From: Actinomycetospora lutea
GTDB taxonomy: Bacteria > Actinomycetota > Actinomycetes > Mycobacteriales > Pseudonocardiaceae
Assembly (NCBI RefSeq): GCF_028737205.1
Contig: NZ_JAQZAL010000003.1
Coordinates: 62,001-126,000, forward strand
Length of the DNA stretch: 64,000 nt
Direction: 5' to 3'
Part shown: positions 27,375 through 39,736 of the stretch, in pieces
Layout: every line of letters begins with the position of its first letter
Position numbering within the stretch: position 1 is the stretch's first letter
Made by a program: the position numbers and the translations under genes
Notes under the pieces: generated by a model
Told to the model about the DNA's origin: nothing
The model's database searches: none
The model's input: only the letters and a program-made list of their open reading frames with translations

Positions 27375-27380
27375 TACCCT
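27375..27380 (+). promoter_or_regulatory. -10 box TACCCT, leaderless-type
   Basis: Eight nt before the GTG of the GlxA-like gene. Confidence 0.4.
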
Positions 27381-27388
27381 CGGGTGCC

Positions 27389-29793
<2,405 letters not shown>

Positions 29794-29798
29794 TCACG

Positions 29799-29804
29799 AG
29801 GCTA
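29799..29804 (-). promoter_or_regulatory. -10 box TAGCCT, leaderless-type
   Basis: Minus strand, 8 nt before the guaB1 GTG. Confidence 0.45.
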
Positions 29805-29878
29805 CGCGTGGCGCTCGCCGCACCGCCGCCTCGACCCGAGATCGCCACGGCAGCGCTGGGAGGCGTGTCGAGCTGCGC

Positions 29879-31426
29879 TCAAGCGCGTAGCGCCCGCACC
29901 GTGTCGATCGTGTCGGCCTCGGCCGCGGTCTTGTCGTCGCGGTAGCGCACGACGCGGGCGAAGCGCAGGGCCACGCCACCGGGGTAGCGGGTGGAGGTCT
30001 GCACGCCGTCGATCTCGATCTCCACGACGATCTCCGGGCGCAGGTACACGGTCCACGAGTCCCGGTGGGTCTCGTACCGCGGGAACGTCTCGGTCTGCCA
30101 GGTCAGCGTCGCGTCGGTCATGCCCTTGAAGGTCTTGCCGATCATCACGAAACCGTCCTCGCCGCGGGCGCCGAGGTGGATGTTCGACAGCCACCCCCGC
30201 CGCCGGCCCGAGCCCCACTCGCAGGCGAGGACCACGAGGTCGAGCGTGTGCGACGGCTTCACCTTCTGCCACGCGCGGCCGCGACGCCCGGCCGAGTAGG
30301 TCGAGTCGAGCGCCTTGACCATCGAGCCCTCCTGCCCGGCGGCCAGCGCGTCGGCGACGGCCGACTCCGCCTGCGCGGCGGTCGGGCGCACGACACCGGG
30401 GATCAGGCGGTCGCCGACGACCTCGGCGAGCACCTCGCGCCGCGCCGCCAGGGGCTCGTCGAGCAGATCGACGCCGTCGCGGTGCAGGCAGTCGAAGAAC
30501 CACGGCTGCATCACTCGCTCGATCGCGTCAGCTCCGCTGCGCTCCGTGCCGCGGGCCCCGGACCCGAGGCCCTGCATCGACTCCTGGAACGGGCGGGGCC
30601 GCCCGTCCTCGGCGACCGCGAGGGTCTCGCCGTCGAGGACGACGGTCTCGACGGCCAGCGCCCGGGTCAGCGCGACGATCTCGGGCACCGCGTCGGTGAT
30701 CTCGCGCAGCGTGCGCGACCACACGCGCACCTCGTCGCCGCGGCGGTGCACCTGGATCCGCGCGCCGTCCAGCTTGTGCTCCACGACGACACCCGGGTCC
30801 CCGTCGGGCGGGCCGAGCTCGGCGAGCGCGGCGTCGAGCGAGTCGCCGGGCGAGGCCAGCATGGGCCGGACCGGGCGCATCACCTCGAGGCCGACGGCGC
30901 CCAGGTCGCCGCCCGTCAGCGCCGTGTGCGCGGTGGTCGGCAGTCGGCCCGAGAGCATGAACGCGCGGCGGACGGCGGCCGCGGGCGTCTCGGCGGCGGC
31001 CGCCACCGCCTCGATCATGATCCCTTCCAGGGCGCCCTGGCGGAGCTCGCCGCCGAGCAGGCGCACGAGGAAGCGGCCCTCGTCCTCGGTCGCCGCGTCG
31101 AGCAGGGCGCCGAGCTCGTCGGCCCGCCGCCGGCCCACCCCGGTGCCCGACCCGGCCAGGGCCGCGAGCCGGTCGAGCGCGGCGTCGACGTCGCCCACGG
31201 AGAGGGTCGACGTCTCCGCGGGCGAGGGTGACACCGACTGCAGCGTCCGCCACCCGATGCCCGTGCGGCCCTGGAGCATCTCGCCGGCGAGCCAGGCCGT
31301 CGCGGGCCGGATCTCGTCGGGCTCGAGGCGCGCCAGCAGCGTCGCGAGCGTCGTGGTCTTCGCCTTGCGCGAGCGGGTCGCCGCCACCTCCGCGGAGGCG
31401 GCGACGACCTGCCCGAGGAGGGTCAC
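29879..31426 (-). CDS. lig: ATP-dependent DNA ligase (LigB type)
   Basis: Seals DNA nicks with ATP. The 515-aa protein has an N-terminal DNA-binding domain (about 1-195), the adenylation motif I VEHKLDGARIQ (K218, AMP-lysine), VVLDGETLA, the downstream GSMVKALDSTYSAGRRGRAW, KVKPSHTLDLVV (motif V) and a C-terminal OB fold. It lacks nuclease or polymerase domains, so it is the stand-alone type similar to Rv3062 rather than LigD. A Gly/Arg/Ser-rich loop (about 290-305) coincides with a dispersed repeat copy. GTG start with GGAGAA 6 nt before. Confidence 0.93.
   Translation of the reverse strand: MTLLGQVVAASAEVAATRSRKAKTTTLATLLARLEPDEIRPATAWLAGEMLQGRTGIGWRTLQSVSPSPAETSTLSVGDVDAALDRLAALAGSGTGVGRRRADELGALLDAATEDEGRFLVRLLGGELRQGALEGIMIEAVAAAAETPAAAVRRAFMLSGRLPTTAHTALTGGDLGAVGLEVMRPVRPMLASPGDSLDAALAELGPPDGDPGVVVEHKLDGARIQVHRRGDEVRVWSRTLREITDAVPEIVALTRALAVETVVLDGETLAVAEDGRPRPFQESMQGLGSGARGTERSGADAIERVMQPWFFDCLHRDGVDLLDEPLAARREVLAEVVGDRLIPGVVRPTAAQAESAVADALAAGQEGSMVKALDSTYSAGRRGRAWQKVKPSHTLDLVVLACEWGSGRRRGWLSNIHLGARGEDGFVMIGKTFKGMTDATLTWQTETFPRYETHRDSWTVYLRPEIVVEIEIDGVQTSTRYPGGVALRFARVVRYRDDKTAAEADTIDTVRALRA
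30529..30550. repeat. Dispersed short repeat, copy 1 (inside DNA ligase gene)
   Basis: CAGCTCCGCTGCGCTCCGTG core, shared with copies near 31438, 44282 and 51163. Lies in frame in a variable loop of the ligase. Confidence 0.5.
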
Positions 31427-31437
31427 TGGTTCTCCAT

Positions 31438-31478
31438 GGGTCGAGCTCCGCTCCGTCTCCCTAGCGGTCGACGCGGGT
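31438..31478. repeat. Dispersed short repeat, copy 2
   Basis: GGGTCGAGCTCCGCT core, then CCGTCTC and GCGGTC blocks shared with the copy at 51163-51202, minus a five-base GCGCT unit. It lies between the ligase start and the fumarase stop and overlaps the latter. Confidence 0.55.
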
Positions 31479-32864
31479 CATCGCCAGCACGTCCAGGGCG
31501 TCGTCGAGCTGCTCCTGGGTGAGGCGCCCGTCGCGGACGTAGCCCTCCGCCTCGATGACCTCGCGGATCGTCTTCCGCTCCTTCATCGCCTGCTTGGCGA
31601 TCTTCGCCGCCTCCTCGTAGCCGATGAGGCGGTTGAGCGGGGTGACGATGGCCGAGGACGACTCGGCGTAACGGCGGCACGCCTCCTCGTCGGGCTCGGT
31701 GTTCTCCAGCACGCGGTCGGCGAGCAGGCGCGCGGCCGCGGCCAGCAGGCGGCACGACTCGAGGACGTTGTAGCCCATCACGGGCATCATGACGTTGAGC
31801 TCGAGGTTGCCCTGGCTGCCCGAGAACGCGACGGTCGCGTCGTTGCCCATGACCTGGGCGGCGACCATCATCGCCGCCTCGCAGATCACCGGGTTGACCT
31901 TGCCCGGCATGATCGACGAGCCCGGCTGCAGGTCGGGGATGCGGATCTCGGCGAGGCCGGTCGACGGCCCGGAGGACAGCCAGCGGACGTCGTTGGCGAT
32001 CTTGTACAGGCTCACCGCGACCGCGCGCAGCGCCCCGGACGCCTCGACGAGCCCGTCGCGCGCGCCCTGCGCCTCGATGTGGTTGCGGGCCTCGGTCAGC
32101 TCGGGGATGCCGGTGGCCTGGCGCAGCTGCTCGACGACCTTCCCGCCGAAGCCCTCCGGGGTGTTGATGCCGGTGCCCACGGCGGTGCCGCCGATGGGCA
32201 GCTCGGCGAGGCGCGGGAGCACCGCGCGCAGCCGCTCGGTGCCGTGCTCGCACTGGCTCGCCCAGCCGCCCGCCTCCTGGCCGAGCGTGATCGGCACGGC
32301 GTCCATGAGGTGGGTGCGGCCGGCCTTGACGACGTGGCGCCAGTCCTGCGCCTTGCGGTTGAGCACCGCGCCCAGGTGGTCGAGGGCGGGCACGGTGTCG
32401 CGCACGATCGCCTCGGCCGCGGCGACGTGGATGGTCGTCGGGAAGACGTCGTTCGAGCTCTGCGAGGCGTTGACGTGGTCGTTCGGGTGGATCTTCTGGC
32501 CGGACGCCCGGGAGGCGAGGGTCGCGATGACCTCGTTGGCGTTCATGTTCGAGCTGGTGCCCGAGCCGGTCTGGAAGACGTCGATGGGGAACTCGGCGTC
32601 GTGGGCGCCGGAGGCCACCTCGTCCGCGGCGGCGGCGATCGCGTCGGCGTGGGCGGCGTCGAGCACACCGAGGTCCTTGTTGACCCGCGCACAGGCGCCC
32701 TTGACCAGGCCGAGCGCTCGGACCTGGGCGGGCTCGATGGGGCGGCCGGAGATCGGGAAGTTCTCGACGGCGCGCTGGGTCTGCGCGGCCCACAGCGCGG
32801 CGGCCGGCACCCGGACCTCGCCCATGGTGTCGTGCTCGGTCCGGTACTCCTGCTCCTCGGTCAT
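31461..32864 (-). CDS. fum: Class II fumarate hydratase
   Basis: TCA-cycle enzyme, fumarate to malate, oxygen-stable and iron-free. The 467-aa product has [69 protein letters not shown] and the signature [12 protein letters not shown]. All four catalytic regions of the superfamily are present. The start ATG has no strong Shine-Dalgarno. It belongs to the fum-glpX neighbourhood seen in other actinobacteria, with an L,D-transpeptidase inserted here. Confidence 0.96.
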   Translation of the reverse strand: MTEEQEYRTEHDTMGEVRVPAAALWAAQTQRAVENFPISGRPIEPAQVRALGLVKGACARVNKDLGVLDAAHADAIAAAADEVASGAHDAEFPIDVFQTGSGTSSNMNANEVIATLASRASGQKIHPNDHVNASQSSNDVFPTTIHVAAAEAIVRDTVPALDHLGAVLNRKAQDWRHVVKAGRTHLMDAVPITLGQEAGGWASQCEHGTERLRAVLPRLAELPIGGTAVGTGINTPEGFGGKVVEQLRQATGIPELTEARNHIEAQGARDGLVEASGALRAVAVSLYKIANDVRWLSSGPSTGLAEIRIPDLQPGSSIMPGKVNPVICEAAMMVAAQVMGNDATVAFSGSQGNLELNVMMPVMGYNVLESCRLLAAAARLLADRVLENTEPDEEACRRYAESSSAIVTPLNRLIGYEEAAKIAKQAMKERKTIREVIEAEGYVRDGRLTQEQLDDALDVLAMTRVDR

Positions 32865-32902
32865 GTCCCCCAGTCTTTCATCGGGCAGGTCCTTCACCGG
32901 AC

Positions 32903-33424
32903 TCAGCGGACCACCTGCACGGTGTCGCCCGGCGAGAGGTTCGCGAAGAAGCGCTTCGACGCCGTGCGGCCGAGGTGGATGCAGCCGTGCGAGCGCTCCG
33001 AGAGGCTGCCGGTGTGGAACGCGATCGCCGGGGCGAAGAACACCGAGTACGGCATCGCGGCGTCGTAGAGGTTGCTGACGTGGTCGGCGTCCTTGTAGTC
33101 CACCGAGAACGTGCCCGTGGGCGTCGGGTACTTCCGCGTGCCGCCGAGCGCGCCGACCGGCCCGTACGTGATGTTGCCCTGCCCGTCGGTGAGCCAGGCC
33201 TGCTGCGAAGACAGGTCGACGCAGGCGTCGGCGGACGCGTCGCAGGGCGTCCCGGCGGTGAGGGCCAGGGCCGGCGCCGCGGGCGCGGCGACGGGGGCCG
33301 GCGCCGGGGCCGCAGGTGCCGGGGCGGCCCCGGCGCTCCCGGCGCCGACGAGCAGCGCGGCGAGCGCGCTGACGATCACGGTGACGAGGGCGAGGGGCGT
33401 GCACCGGCGCGGCTGGGACGACAC
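32903..33424 (-). CDS. L,D-transpeptidase (YkuD domain), secreted
   Basis: Peptidoglycan 3-3 crosslinking enzyme or related sortase-like transpeptidase. The 173-aa form has a signal peptide (about 1-35, [23 protein letters not shown]), a Pro/Ala linker (to ~60) and one YkuD domain with [16 protein letters not shown] (H146 and catalytic C148). It lacks the Ig-like domains of mycobacterial Ldt enzymes. I chose GTG 33424 because GGAGG lies 5 nt upstream and it gives a normal signal peptide; a GTG 27 nt earlier is possible. Confidence 0.88.
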   Translation of the reverse strand: MSSQPRRCTPLALVTVIVSALAALLVGAGSAGAAPAPAAPAPAPVAAPAAPALALTAGTPCDASADACVDLSSQQAWLTDGQGNITYGPVGALGGTRKYPTPTGTFSVDYKDADHVSNLYDAAMPYSVFFAPAIAFHTGSLSERSHGCIHLGRTASKRFFANLSPGDTVQVVR

Positions 33425-33519
33425 GAGGACCTCCGAGGAAGATCTGGTCACATCGGATTACCCCGAGTGACGCGGCATCATCCCAGGCGTGTGGTAGCCC
33501 GGCCGAGCGACGCGCCGGT

Positions 33520-34581
33520 CTACAGCGTCGAGTGGTCCGGTCCCCAGGCCGGTCCGTCGAGGTGGTCGTCGTCGGTGCCGAGGTCGATCGCGGAGTACTG
33601 GCGCAGCTTCCGCAGCCGGTGCCACGCGTCGATCATCCGGACCGTGCCGGACTTCGAGCGCATGACGATCGACTGGGTGGACGCGCCGCCCGCGCGGTAG
33701 TGCACGCCGCGCAGCAGGTCGCCGTTGGTGACACCCGTCGCGCAGAAGAAGATGTTCTCGCCGCGCACGAGGTCGCCGGTGCGCAGCACGCGGTCGAGGT
33801 CGTGGCCCGCGGCGAGGGCCTTCTCGCGCTCGGCGTCGTCCTTGGGCCAGAGCTTCGCCTGCAGCTCGCCACCCATGCAGGCCAGCGCGGCGGCGGTGAT
33901 GATGCCCTCCGGGGTGCCGCCGATGCCGAGCAGGATGTCGACGCCGCTCTCCGGGCGGGCCGCGGCGATCGCGCCGGCGACGTCGCCGTCGGAGATGAAG
34001 CGGATGCGGGCGCCGGCGTCGCGGATGTCCTGCACCAGCTGGTCGTGGCGGGGCCGGTCGAGCACGACCACCGAGACGTCGGCGACGTTGATGCCCTTCG
34101 CGCGGGCGACCGCGCGCAGGTTGTCGCGGACGGGGGCGTCGATGTCGACGACGTCGGCGCAGTCGGGCCCGACGGCGAGCTTCGACATGTAGAATACGGC
34201 GGACGGGTCGAACATGGCGCCGCGCTCGGCGACGGCGAGCACCGCGAGCGCGTTGGGCATGCCCTTGGCCATCAGCGTCGTGCCGTCCACGGGGTCGACC
34301 GCGACGTCGACCTCGGGCCCGTCGCCGTTGCCGACCTCCTCGCCGTTGAACAGCATCGGGGCCTCGTCCTTCTCGCCCTCCCCGATGACGACCGTGCCCC
34401 GCATCGACACCGAGCCGATGAGCTTGCGCATCGCGTCGACCGCGGCGCCGTCGCCGCCGTTCTTGTCTCCGCGGCCGACGAAGCGACCGGCCGCCATCGC
34501 GGCGGCCTCGGTGACCCGGACCAGCTCGAGGGCGAGGTTGCGGTCGGGCCGCTCGGACCGGACGGTTTCCTGCGAGCTCAC
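33520..34581 (-). CDS. glpX: Class II fructose-1,6-bisphosphatase
   Basis: Gluconeogenic phosphatase. The 353-aa protein contains [29 protein letters not shown], the metal-site motif [21 protein letters not shown] and [20 protein letters not shown], as expected for GlpX. GTG is preceded by CGGAGG at 7 nt. In mycobacteria this is the essential FBPase (Rv1099c) beside fum, as here. Confidence 0.96.
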   Translation of the reverse strand: MSSQETVRSERPDRNLALELVRVTEAAAMAAGRFVGRGDKNGGDGAAVDAMRKLIGSVSMRGTVVIGEGEKDEAPMLFNGEEVGNGDGPEVDVAVDPVDGTTLMAKGMPNALAVLAVAERGAMFDPSAVFYMSKLAVGPDCADVVDIDAPVRDNLRAVARAKGINVADVSVVVLDRPRHDQLVQDIRDAGARIRFISDGDVAGAIAAARPESGVDILLGIGGTPEGIITAAALACMGGELQAKLWPKDDAEREKALAAGHDLDRVLRTGDLVRGENIFFCATGVTNGDLLRGVHYRAGGASTQSIVMRSKSGTVRMIDAWHRLRKLRQYSAIDLGTDDDHLDGPAWGPDHSTL

Positions 34582-34737
34582 CGGGTGCACCTCCGTTGGG
34601 GCAGAACTGTGGCGGGACGGCCCGGGTCGGGCGGGCCGCCCATCCTCGCAGAATCCGGCCGGTCGGGCGGCCGTCCGGATTCGCCTCACACGGGAACCTC
34701 GCGGGCCGGGTGGGCCGTTCGTTGCGAGGATGACGCC

Positions 34738-35334
34738 GTGGCCACCCCCTCGCCCGGTCCCGGCGCCCGTGATCCCGAGCCGCAGCGCGGTCCGGCCGCC
34801 CTCCTGCGGGCCTTCGTGGTGGTCGGCGTCGGGGTGCTGCTGCTGGCCGGCCTGCTGCGGGCCTGCTCGTTCGCGCCCGGGGCGCCCGAGGTCGACCGCG
34901 AGAGCGTGCCCCGCATCGACCCGGCCACCGAGCTGCGCCGCGACGCGCCGACCCTCGCCTTCCCGCTGCGCGTGCCGTCGATGCCGCCGGACTGGATCCC
35001 GCAGTCGTCCGACGTGGTGGTGATCGGCACGGCCCCCGACGCGCCGCGGGCCGCCCGCGTCGGCTGGGTGACGCCGGAGGACGAGTTCGCGCGCCTCGTG
35101 CAGACGAACGCCGACGAGGCCGCCGCGGTGGTCTCCGAGGCGGGCGACCCGACCGCCACCGGCACCGTCACGGCCGGGGGCCGGACCTGGGTCACGCACA
35201 CGGGACGGCGCGACGAGCCGATCTGGGTGACCGACGTCGACGGCGTCCGCCTGCTCGTCACGGGCAGCGCGGCGCCCGAACGCCTGACCCAGCTCGCCGA
35301 GGTCGCGCTCGCGGCCCCGTTCGTGGCGCGCTGA
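34738..35334 (+). CDS. DUF4245 membrane-anchored protein
   Basis: A 198-residue protein with a short cytoplasmic N-terminus, one membrane helix (about 21-41, [20 protein letters not shown]) and an extracytoplasmic domain with [16 protein letters not shown] and [18 protein letters not shown]. This matches DUF4245, encoded divergently from glpX in actinobacteria (Rv1100-like). Function unknown. GTG is 6 nt after a GAGGAT box, so it may be leaderless. Confidence 0.85.
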   Translation: MATPSPGPGARDPEPQRGPAALLRAFVVVGVGVLLLAGLLRACSFAPGAPEVDRESVPRIDPATELRRDAPTLAFPLRVPSMPPDWIPQSSDVVVIGTAPDAPRAARVGWVTPEDEFARLVQTNADEAAAVVSEAGDPTATGTVTAGGRTWVTHTGRRDEPIWVTDVDGVRLLVTGSAAPERLTQLAEVALAAPFVAR

Positions 35335-35338
35335 GGGC

Positions 35339-36439
35339 TCACCACCGGTCGCGCGGCGGCGGCCCCCAGCCATCGTCGTCGTGTCCCCGCGCCCGGTCGT
35401 GCATCTCCCGCGGCGCGTCCCGGCGGACGGCGACGCGCTCGTCCTGGTCCTCGCCGGGGCGCGGGGCGGTCCAGCCGCCGGTGTCGGTGCCGCTCGGGGC
35501 GCGGTAGGGCCCCGACGTCGGGAGCGCGTCGGGCGGGGCCTGCTCCGGCGCGTGCTGTTCCGGCGGGTGCTGTTCCGGCGGGTGCTGCTCGGGGCGGTCG
35601 GGGCGGTCGCGGCGCTCCCGGACCGGGGGCTCGGGCCGCCACGTCTCGGCCTGCTCGGGCGGCGGGGGCGGTGCGGTCGGGGGTGGGGCCGAGGGGGGCT
35701 GCGACGCGGCGGTGGTGAGGTGCGTGGCCGCGGCGACGCCCTCGCGGGACAGCGAGTGCACGCTCTCGCGCAGCGCGCGGGTCGCCGCGGCGCGCAGCTC
35801 GGCGGAGAAGCGCGGCGCCGGGGCGAAGCGGCCGAACGTGTCGCGCAGGAAGTGCACGAGCAGGGTCGCGGTGGAGCGCGAGCGCCACATCGTCCAGCCG
35901 ACGTAGAGGTCGCGCCCGTAGGGCTGGACGAGCAGCATCGCCCGCTCGCTGTACTGGCTGAACAGCAGCACCGGCACGCCCGCCACGGTCGAGGGCCGCA
36001 CGTCGGCGGGGCTCTGCCGTGCCTCGGCGGCGGCGCGCACGTACTCGAACGCGCTGGTCGCGACGTCGCCCCGGTTCTCCAGGAGCCGGGAGTGCTCGGC
36101 GATCGGCTCCTTGGCCGGCGCGAAGAACGACGCGATCCCGGCGAGGTAGAGCACGACCACGAGCAGCCCGAGCAGCGTCGAGACGACGTCGGTGAACTCG
36201 TCGGGCGTGGACATCGACGCCAGGTAGTCGATGACGAACGTGAGCAGGAGCAGCACGGTGGGGGTGACCAGGAACAGCAGCGTGCGCATCAGGTGCGGCG
36301 CGAGCATGCGGTAGGTGACGACGTCGTCGACCAGGCCGTCCGGCTCGACGTGCTGCTGGATCTCGCGGTGGTAGTCGGCGTGCGCGCCGGTCACCGCGCG
36401 GTCGACGTCGCCCCCGCTGCTTCCGTACGGGCTGCTCAT
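35339..36439 (-). CDS. Two-helix membrane protein with disordered Pro/Glu/Arg-rich tail
   Basis: A 366-aa protein: N-terminal cytoplasmic part with [21 protein letters not shown], two membrane helices (about 52-70 and 86-106), a conserved middle domain with [20 protein letters not shown] and [22 protein letters not shown], then a long disordered tail (about 235-366) containing PEQHPPEQH repeats and DRPDRP. No family named with confidence. It ends 4 nt from the DUF4245 stop on the opposite strand. The tail contains a 15-bp DNA repeat. Confidence 0.7.
   Translation of the reverse strand: MSSPYGSSGGDVDRAVTGAHADYHREIQQHVEPDGLVDDVVTYRMLAPHLMRTLLFLVTPTVLLLLTFVIDYLASMSTPDEFTDVVSTLLGLLVVVLYLAGIASFFAPAKEPIAEHSRLLENRGDVATSAFEYVRAAAEARQSPADVRPSTVAGVPVLLFSQYSERAMLLVQPYGRDLYVGWTMWRSRSTATLLVHFLRDTFGRFAPAPRFSAELRAAATRALRESVHSLSREGVAAATHLTTAASQPPSAPPPTAPPPPPEQAETWRPEPPVRERRDRPDRPEQHPPEQHPPEQHAPEQAPPDALPTSGPYRAPSGTDTGGWTAPRPGEDQDERVAVRRDAPREMHDRARGHDDDGWGPPPRDRW
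35541..35592. repeat. 15-bp tandem repeat in coding tail
   Basis: About three copies of GTGCTGTTCCGGCGG on the plus strand, encoding PEQH-type repeats on the minus strand. Copy number may vary between strains. Confidence 0.6.
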
Positions 36440-36503
36440 GACCGTCGAGTCTGGGGCATCGCGGGCCTGCGACGGGGGTCCCCCGCCCGGGTGTCGCGGG
36501 CTC

Positions 36504-36764
36504 TCACCCGCGCGCCGGGTCCGCGTCCCCGCCCGCGTTCCCGCCCGCGTTCCCGCCCGCGTTCCCGCCCGTGTCCCCCAGCACCGCCTCGACGCGCTCG
36601 CGCGCCCCGGCCAGGTGGCGCTCGCAGATCCGCGCGAGCGTCTCGCCGCGCTCCCAGAGCGCCAGCGAGTCCTCGAGGCTCAGTCCGCCGGCCTCGAGGC
36701 GCCCGACGACCTGCTCGAGCTCTGCGCGCGCCTCCTCGTAGCCCGGCTCGTCGCTCTCGGTCAT
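36504..36764 (-). CDS. xseB: Exonuclease VII small subunit
   Basis: Partner of XseA in single-strand DNA degradation. The 86-aa protein has the canonical helical core YEEARAELEQVVGRLEAGGLSLEDSLALWERGE (about 9-41). The C-terminal tail consists of NAGG repeats produced by a 12-bp tandem repeat, absent in most XseB. The ATG is chosen for GGAGG at 8 nt; an ATG six codons earlier is possible. Starts 27 nt after the xseA stop, same operon. Confidence 0.92.
   Translation of the reverse strand: MTESDEPGYEEARAELEQVVGRLEAGGLSLEDSLALWERGETLARICERHLAGARERVEAVLGDTGGNAGGNAGGNAGGDADPARG
36527..36575. repeat. 12-bp tandem repeat in the xseB tail
   Basis: Four copies of a CCCGCCCGCGTT-type unit, encoding GGNA repeats after the conserved core. 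Likely slippage-prone. Confidence 0.65.
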
Positions 36765-36791
36765 GCGCGCATCCTCCGGCATCTCCGGGCC

Positions 36792-38036
36792 TCAGTCGTC
36801 GTCGGCCGTCACCACGGCGTGGAGGGCGCCGTCGGCGAGGCGCACGCGCAGGGCGTCGCCGGCCGCCGGGGTGGCCGCCGAGCGCAGGACGGGCGCGTCC
36901 ACGGCCTCGCCGTGCTGGACGATCGCGTAGCCGCGGGCCAGCGTCGCGGCGGGTCCGAGGGCCGTGAGCGAGGCGCGCAGGTGGCGGACGTCGGCCTCGC
37001 GGGCGACGAGTGCGGCCTCGAGCACCGCGCGGGCGCGGGCGCGCAGGCCCGCGACGGCGTCCTCGCGCGCGGTGACCGGGCCCAGCGGGTCGGCGAGCAC
37101 CGGGCGGCGGCGCAGCGCGGCGATGCGGGCGTCCTCGCGCTCCACCCAGGCGTGCAGGGCGCGGTGCGCGCGCCGCCGCAGCTGCGCGAGGTGGGCGGTC
37201 TCCTCGGCGAGGTCGGGGACGATCCGCTTGGCGGCGTCGGTCGGGGTGGCCGCGCGGACGTCGGCGACGTGGTCGACCAGCGGGGTGTCGGGCTCGTGCC
37301 CGATCGCCGAGACCACCGGCGTCCGGCACGCCGCCACGCCCCGGCAGAGCGCCTCGTCCGAGAACGGCAGCAGGTCCTCGACGCTGCCGCCGCCGCGGGC
37401 CAGCACGATGACGTCGACGTCCGGGTCGCGGTCGAGTGCGGTGAGCGCGTCGAGGATCTCGGGCACCGCCTGGGTGCCCTGGGTGGGCGTGTTGACGGTC
37501 CGGAACCGCACGGCGGGCCAGCGCGCCGTGGCGACGGTGATGACGTCGTGCTCGGCGGCGCTCGCCCGGGACGTGATGAGCCCGACGCATCGCGGCAGGC
37601 GCGGCGGGCGGCGCTTGCGGCCGGGGTCGAACAGGCCCTCGGCGCCCAGCAGCGCGCGCAGCCGCTCGATGCGCGCGAGCAGCTCGCCGACCCCGACCGG
37701 GCGGATCTCGTCGACGCGCAGCGAGAGCGTGCCGCGGCCGAAGAAGTACGACGGCTTGCCGTGCACCACCACCCGCGCGCCCTCGGCCAGCGGCGGCACC
37801 GTGCCGCGGACCATCGAGGTCGGGGCGGTGAGCCCGAGCGAGACGTCGGCGGCGGGGTCGCGCAGGACGAGGAACGCCGTCTGGGACCCCGGCCGGGCGG
37901 TGACCTGGGTGAGCTGGCCCTCCACCCACACCGCACCGAGCCGGTCGATCCAGGCCTGGATCTTGCGCGCCACGGTGCGGACCGGCCAGGGCTCCTCGGC
38001 GCTGGTGGGCGGGGGCCCGCCGGGTGCCTGCGTCAC
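36792..38036 (-). CDS. xseA: Exonuclease VII large subunit
   Basis: Catalytic subunit. The 414-aa protein has an N-terminal OB fold (about 15-110, [23 protein letters not shown]), a middle nuclease domain with [31 protein letters not shown] and [26 protein letters not shown], and a C-terminal helical region ending in RGYAIVQ. Start GTG is 3 nt after the stop of the upstream gene, so the three genes form an operon with xseB. Confidence 0.96.
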   Translation of the reverse strand: MTQAPGGPPPTSAEEPWPVRTVARKIQAWIDRLGAVWVEGQLTQVTARPGSQTAFLVLRDPAADVSLGLTAPTSMVRGTVPPLAEGARVVVHGKPSYFFGRGTLSLRVDEIRPVGVGELLARIERLRALLGAEGLFDPGRKRRPPRLPRCVGLITSRASAAEHDVITVATARWPAVRFRTVNTPTQGTQAVPEILDALTALDRDPDVDVIVLARGGGSVEDLLPFSDEALCRGVAACRTPVVSAIGHEPDTPLVDHVADVRAATPTDAAKRIVPDLAEETAHLAQLRRRAHRALHAWVEREDARIAALRRRPVLADPLGPVTAREDAVAGLRARARAVLEAALVAREADVRHLRASLTALGPAATLARGYAIVQHGEAVDAPVLRSAATPAAGDALRVRLADGALHAVVTADDD

Positions 38037-38039
38037 CGC

Positions 38040-38585
38040 TTACTGCGCGTTGAGCGTCGCGATCCGGTTGGACAGCATCGTGACGAACGGCGGCCGGTCG
38101 GCGTGCGCCTCCTCGAAGGCGAGGAGCTCGGCCACCTCGTCGACCGACAGCGTGCGCAGCTTGCCGCGCAGCTGGGCGATGGTCATCGACTCGTAGCCGG
38201 GCAGGGCGTCGGGGGTCTTCGCCGTCGCCCGCGACGCGTGGCCGTTCACACGGGGCGTGTCGGCGAGCTCGGTGTACTCCAGCGACGTGTCGTCGAGGTC
38301 GGGACGCTCCCAGGCGTCCGGCCGGGTGGTGGGCAGCGTCGGCAGGTCGTCGTCGAAGCGCGCCCACGAGGGCGCCTCCTCCACCGGGCGCATCCCGTCG
38401 AGCGCCCCGTCGCCCTTGATCGCCAGCTCGGTGACGACCTGTTGCGCCCGCATCGAGAGCTGCAGCACGCGGCTGACGGCGGTGATGGGGAGCCCGGCGA
38501 CGGTGCGCGGGAGGTCCCGGGCCTCCTCCACGGCGGTGACGACCAGACCGGCGGCGACACGCACCGGGAACGGGAGCGAACTCAT
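38040..38585 (-). CDS. Rv1109c-like (lipid-droplet-associated) protein
   Basis: A 181-aa protein: N-terminal amphipathic/hydrophobic segment LPFPVRVAAGLVVTAVEEARDLPRTVAGLPITAVSRVLQLSM (about 4-45), disordered middle, and a C-terminal helical bundle with YESMTIAQLRGKLRTLSVDEVAELLAFEEAHADRPPFVTMLSNRI. Proteins of this family upstream of xseA are annotated as lipid-droplet associated in related genera (recalled annotation, not proof). The ATG is chosen over a GTG two codons earlier. Role with exonuclease VII unknown. Confidence 0.78.
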   Translation of the reverse strand: MSSLPFPVRVAAGLVVTAVEEARDLPRTVAGLPITAVSRVLQLSMRAQQVVTELAIKGDGALDGMRPVEEAPSWARFDDDLPTLPTTRPDAWERPDLDDTSLEYTELADTPRVNGHASRATAKTPDALPGYESMTIAQLRGKLRTLSVDEVAELLAFEEAHADRPPFVTMLSNRIATLNAQ

Positions 38586-38672
38586 GGCCACCAGGGTGCC
38601 AGCCGGAGCGCGTCGATGTGTGGACGGCCACGACCGGGCGGCTCACGCCGGGGGCGTGACGCTCGTCGCCCG

Positions 38673-38678
38673 TAGGCT
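38673..38678 (+). promoter_or_regulatory. -10 box TAGGCT, leaderless-type
   Basis: Six nt before the ispH ATG. No Shine-Dalgarno. Confidence 0.45.
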
Positions 38679-38684
38679 GGGGAC

Positions 38685-39683
38685 ATGTCCACTGAGCACC
38701 CCGGCGAGCAGTCCGGCGCGCAGACCGATGGCCTGCGCGTGCTGCTCGCGAAGCCCCGTGGCTACTGCGCCGGCGTCGACCGGGCCGTCGTGGCCGTCGA
38801 GAAGGCGCTCGAGACCTACGGCGCGCCGGTGTACGTCCGCAAGGAGATCGTGCACAACCGCCACGTCGTGACCACGCTCGCCGCGCGCGGCGCGGTGTTC
38901 GTGGACGAGACCGACGAGGTGCCCGAGGGCGCCACGGTCGTGTTCTCCGCGCACGGCGTCTCCCCGGCGGTGCACGCCGAGGCGGCCGCGCGCGAGCTGC
39001 GCACCGTCGACGCCACCTGCCCGCTGGTCACGAAGGTGCACCAGGAGGCCAAGCGCTTCGCCCGCGACGACTACGACATCCTGCTCATCGGCCACGAGGG
39101 CCACGAGGAGGTCGAGGGCACCGCCGGCGAGGCGCCGGACCACGTGCAGCTCGTCGACGGCCCGGACGCGGTCGAGCACGTCACCGTCCGCGACCCGGAG
39201 AAGGTCATCTGGCTGTCGCAGACGACGTTGTCGGTCGACGAGACCCTCGAGACGGTGCGCGCCCTGCGCGAGCGCTTCCCGTCGCTGGCCGACCCGCCGT
39301 CCGACGACATCTGCTACGCCACCCAGAACCGGCAGGTCGCGGTGAAGCAGATGGCGCCCGAGTGCGACCTCGTGCTGGTCGTCGGCTCGCGCAACTCCTC
39401 GAACTCGGTGCGCCTGGTCGAGGTCGCGCTGCAGGCGGGCGCGCGCGACGCGCACCTGGTCGACCACGCCGGCGAGATCGACGAGGCGTGGCTGTCCGGC
39501 GTGCGGACGGTCGGGGTCACCAGCGGCGCGTCGGTGCCCGAGATCCTCGTCGGCGACGTCCTGCACTGGCTCGCCGAGCGCGGCTGGGCCGCCGTCGAGG
39601 AGATCACCACCGCCAACGAGAAGCTGACCTTCTCCCTGCCCCGCGAGCTCAAGCGCGACATGAAGCCGCAGGCGGTGCGCTAA
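38685..39683 (+). CDS. ispH: 4-hydroxy-3-methylbut-2-enyl diphosphate reductase
   Basis: Last enzyme of the MEP isoprenoid pathway, an iron-sulfur reductase yielding IPP and DMAPP. The 332-aa protein has [14 protein letters not shown] (C28), [11 protein letters not shown] and CYATQNRQ, supplying the three cluster cysteines, plus EIVHNRHVV and SAHGVSP. It supplies precursors for the Z-prenyl synthase elsewhere in the window. Start set by a TAGGCT box 6 nt upstream. Confidence 0.97.
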   Translation: MSTEHPGEQSGAQTDGLRVLLAKPRGYCAGVDRAVVAVEKALETYGAPVYVRKEIVHNRHVVTTLAARGAVFVDETDEVPEGATVVFSAHGVSPAVHAEAAARELRTVDATCPLVTKVHQEAKRFARDDYDILLIGHEGHEEVEGTAGEAPDHVQLVDGPDAVEHVTVRDPEKVIWLSQTTLSVDETLETVRALRERFPSLADPPSDDICYATQNRQVAVKQMAPECDLVLVVGSRNSSNSVRLVEVALQAGARDAHLVDHAGEIDEAWLSGVRTVGVTSGASVPEILVGDVLHWLAERGWAAVEEITTANEKLTFSLPRELKRDMKPQAVR

Positions 39684-39736
39684 CTGCCGTCCGGCCGGGC
39701 GTTGTCCTCGCGGCGCGGGCGCCGCACAGTGTCCCC

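Noticed and set aside
36504-36764. Considered a CRISPR-like direct repeat array at the xseB tail
   Set aside because: Units are 12 bp, in frame, without spacers of constant length; no cas genes in the window.
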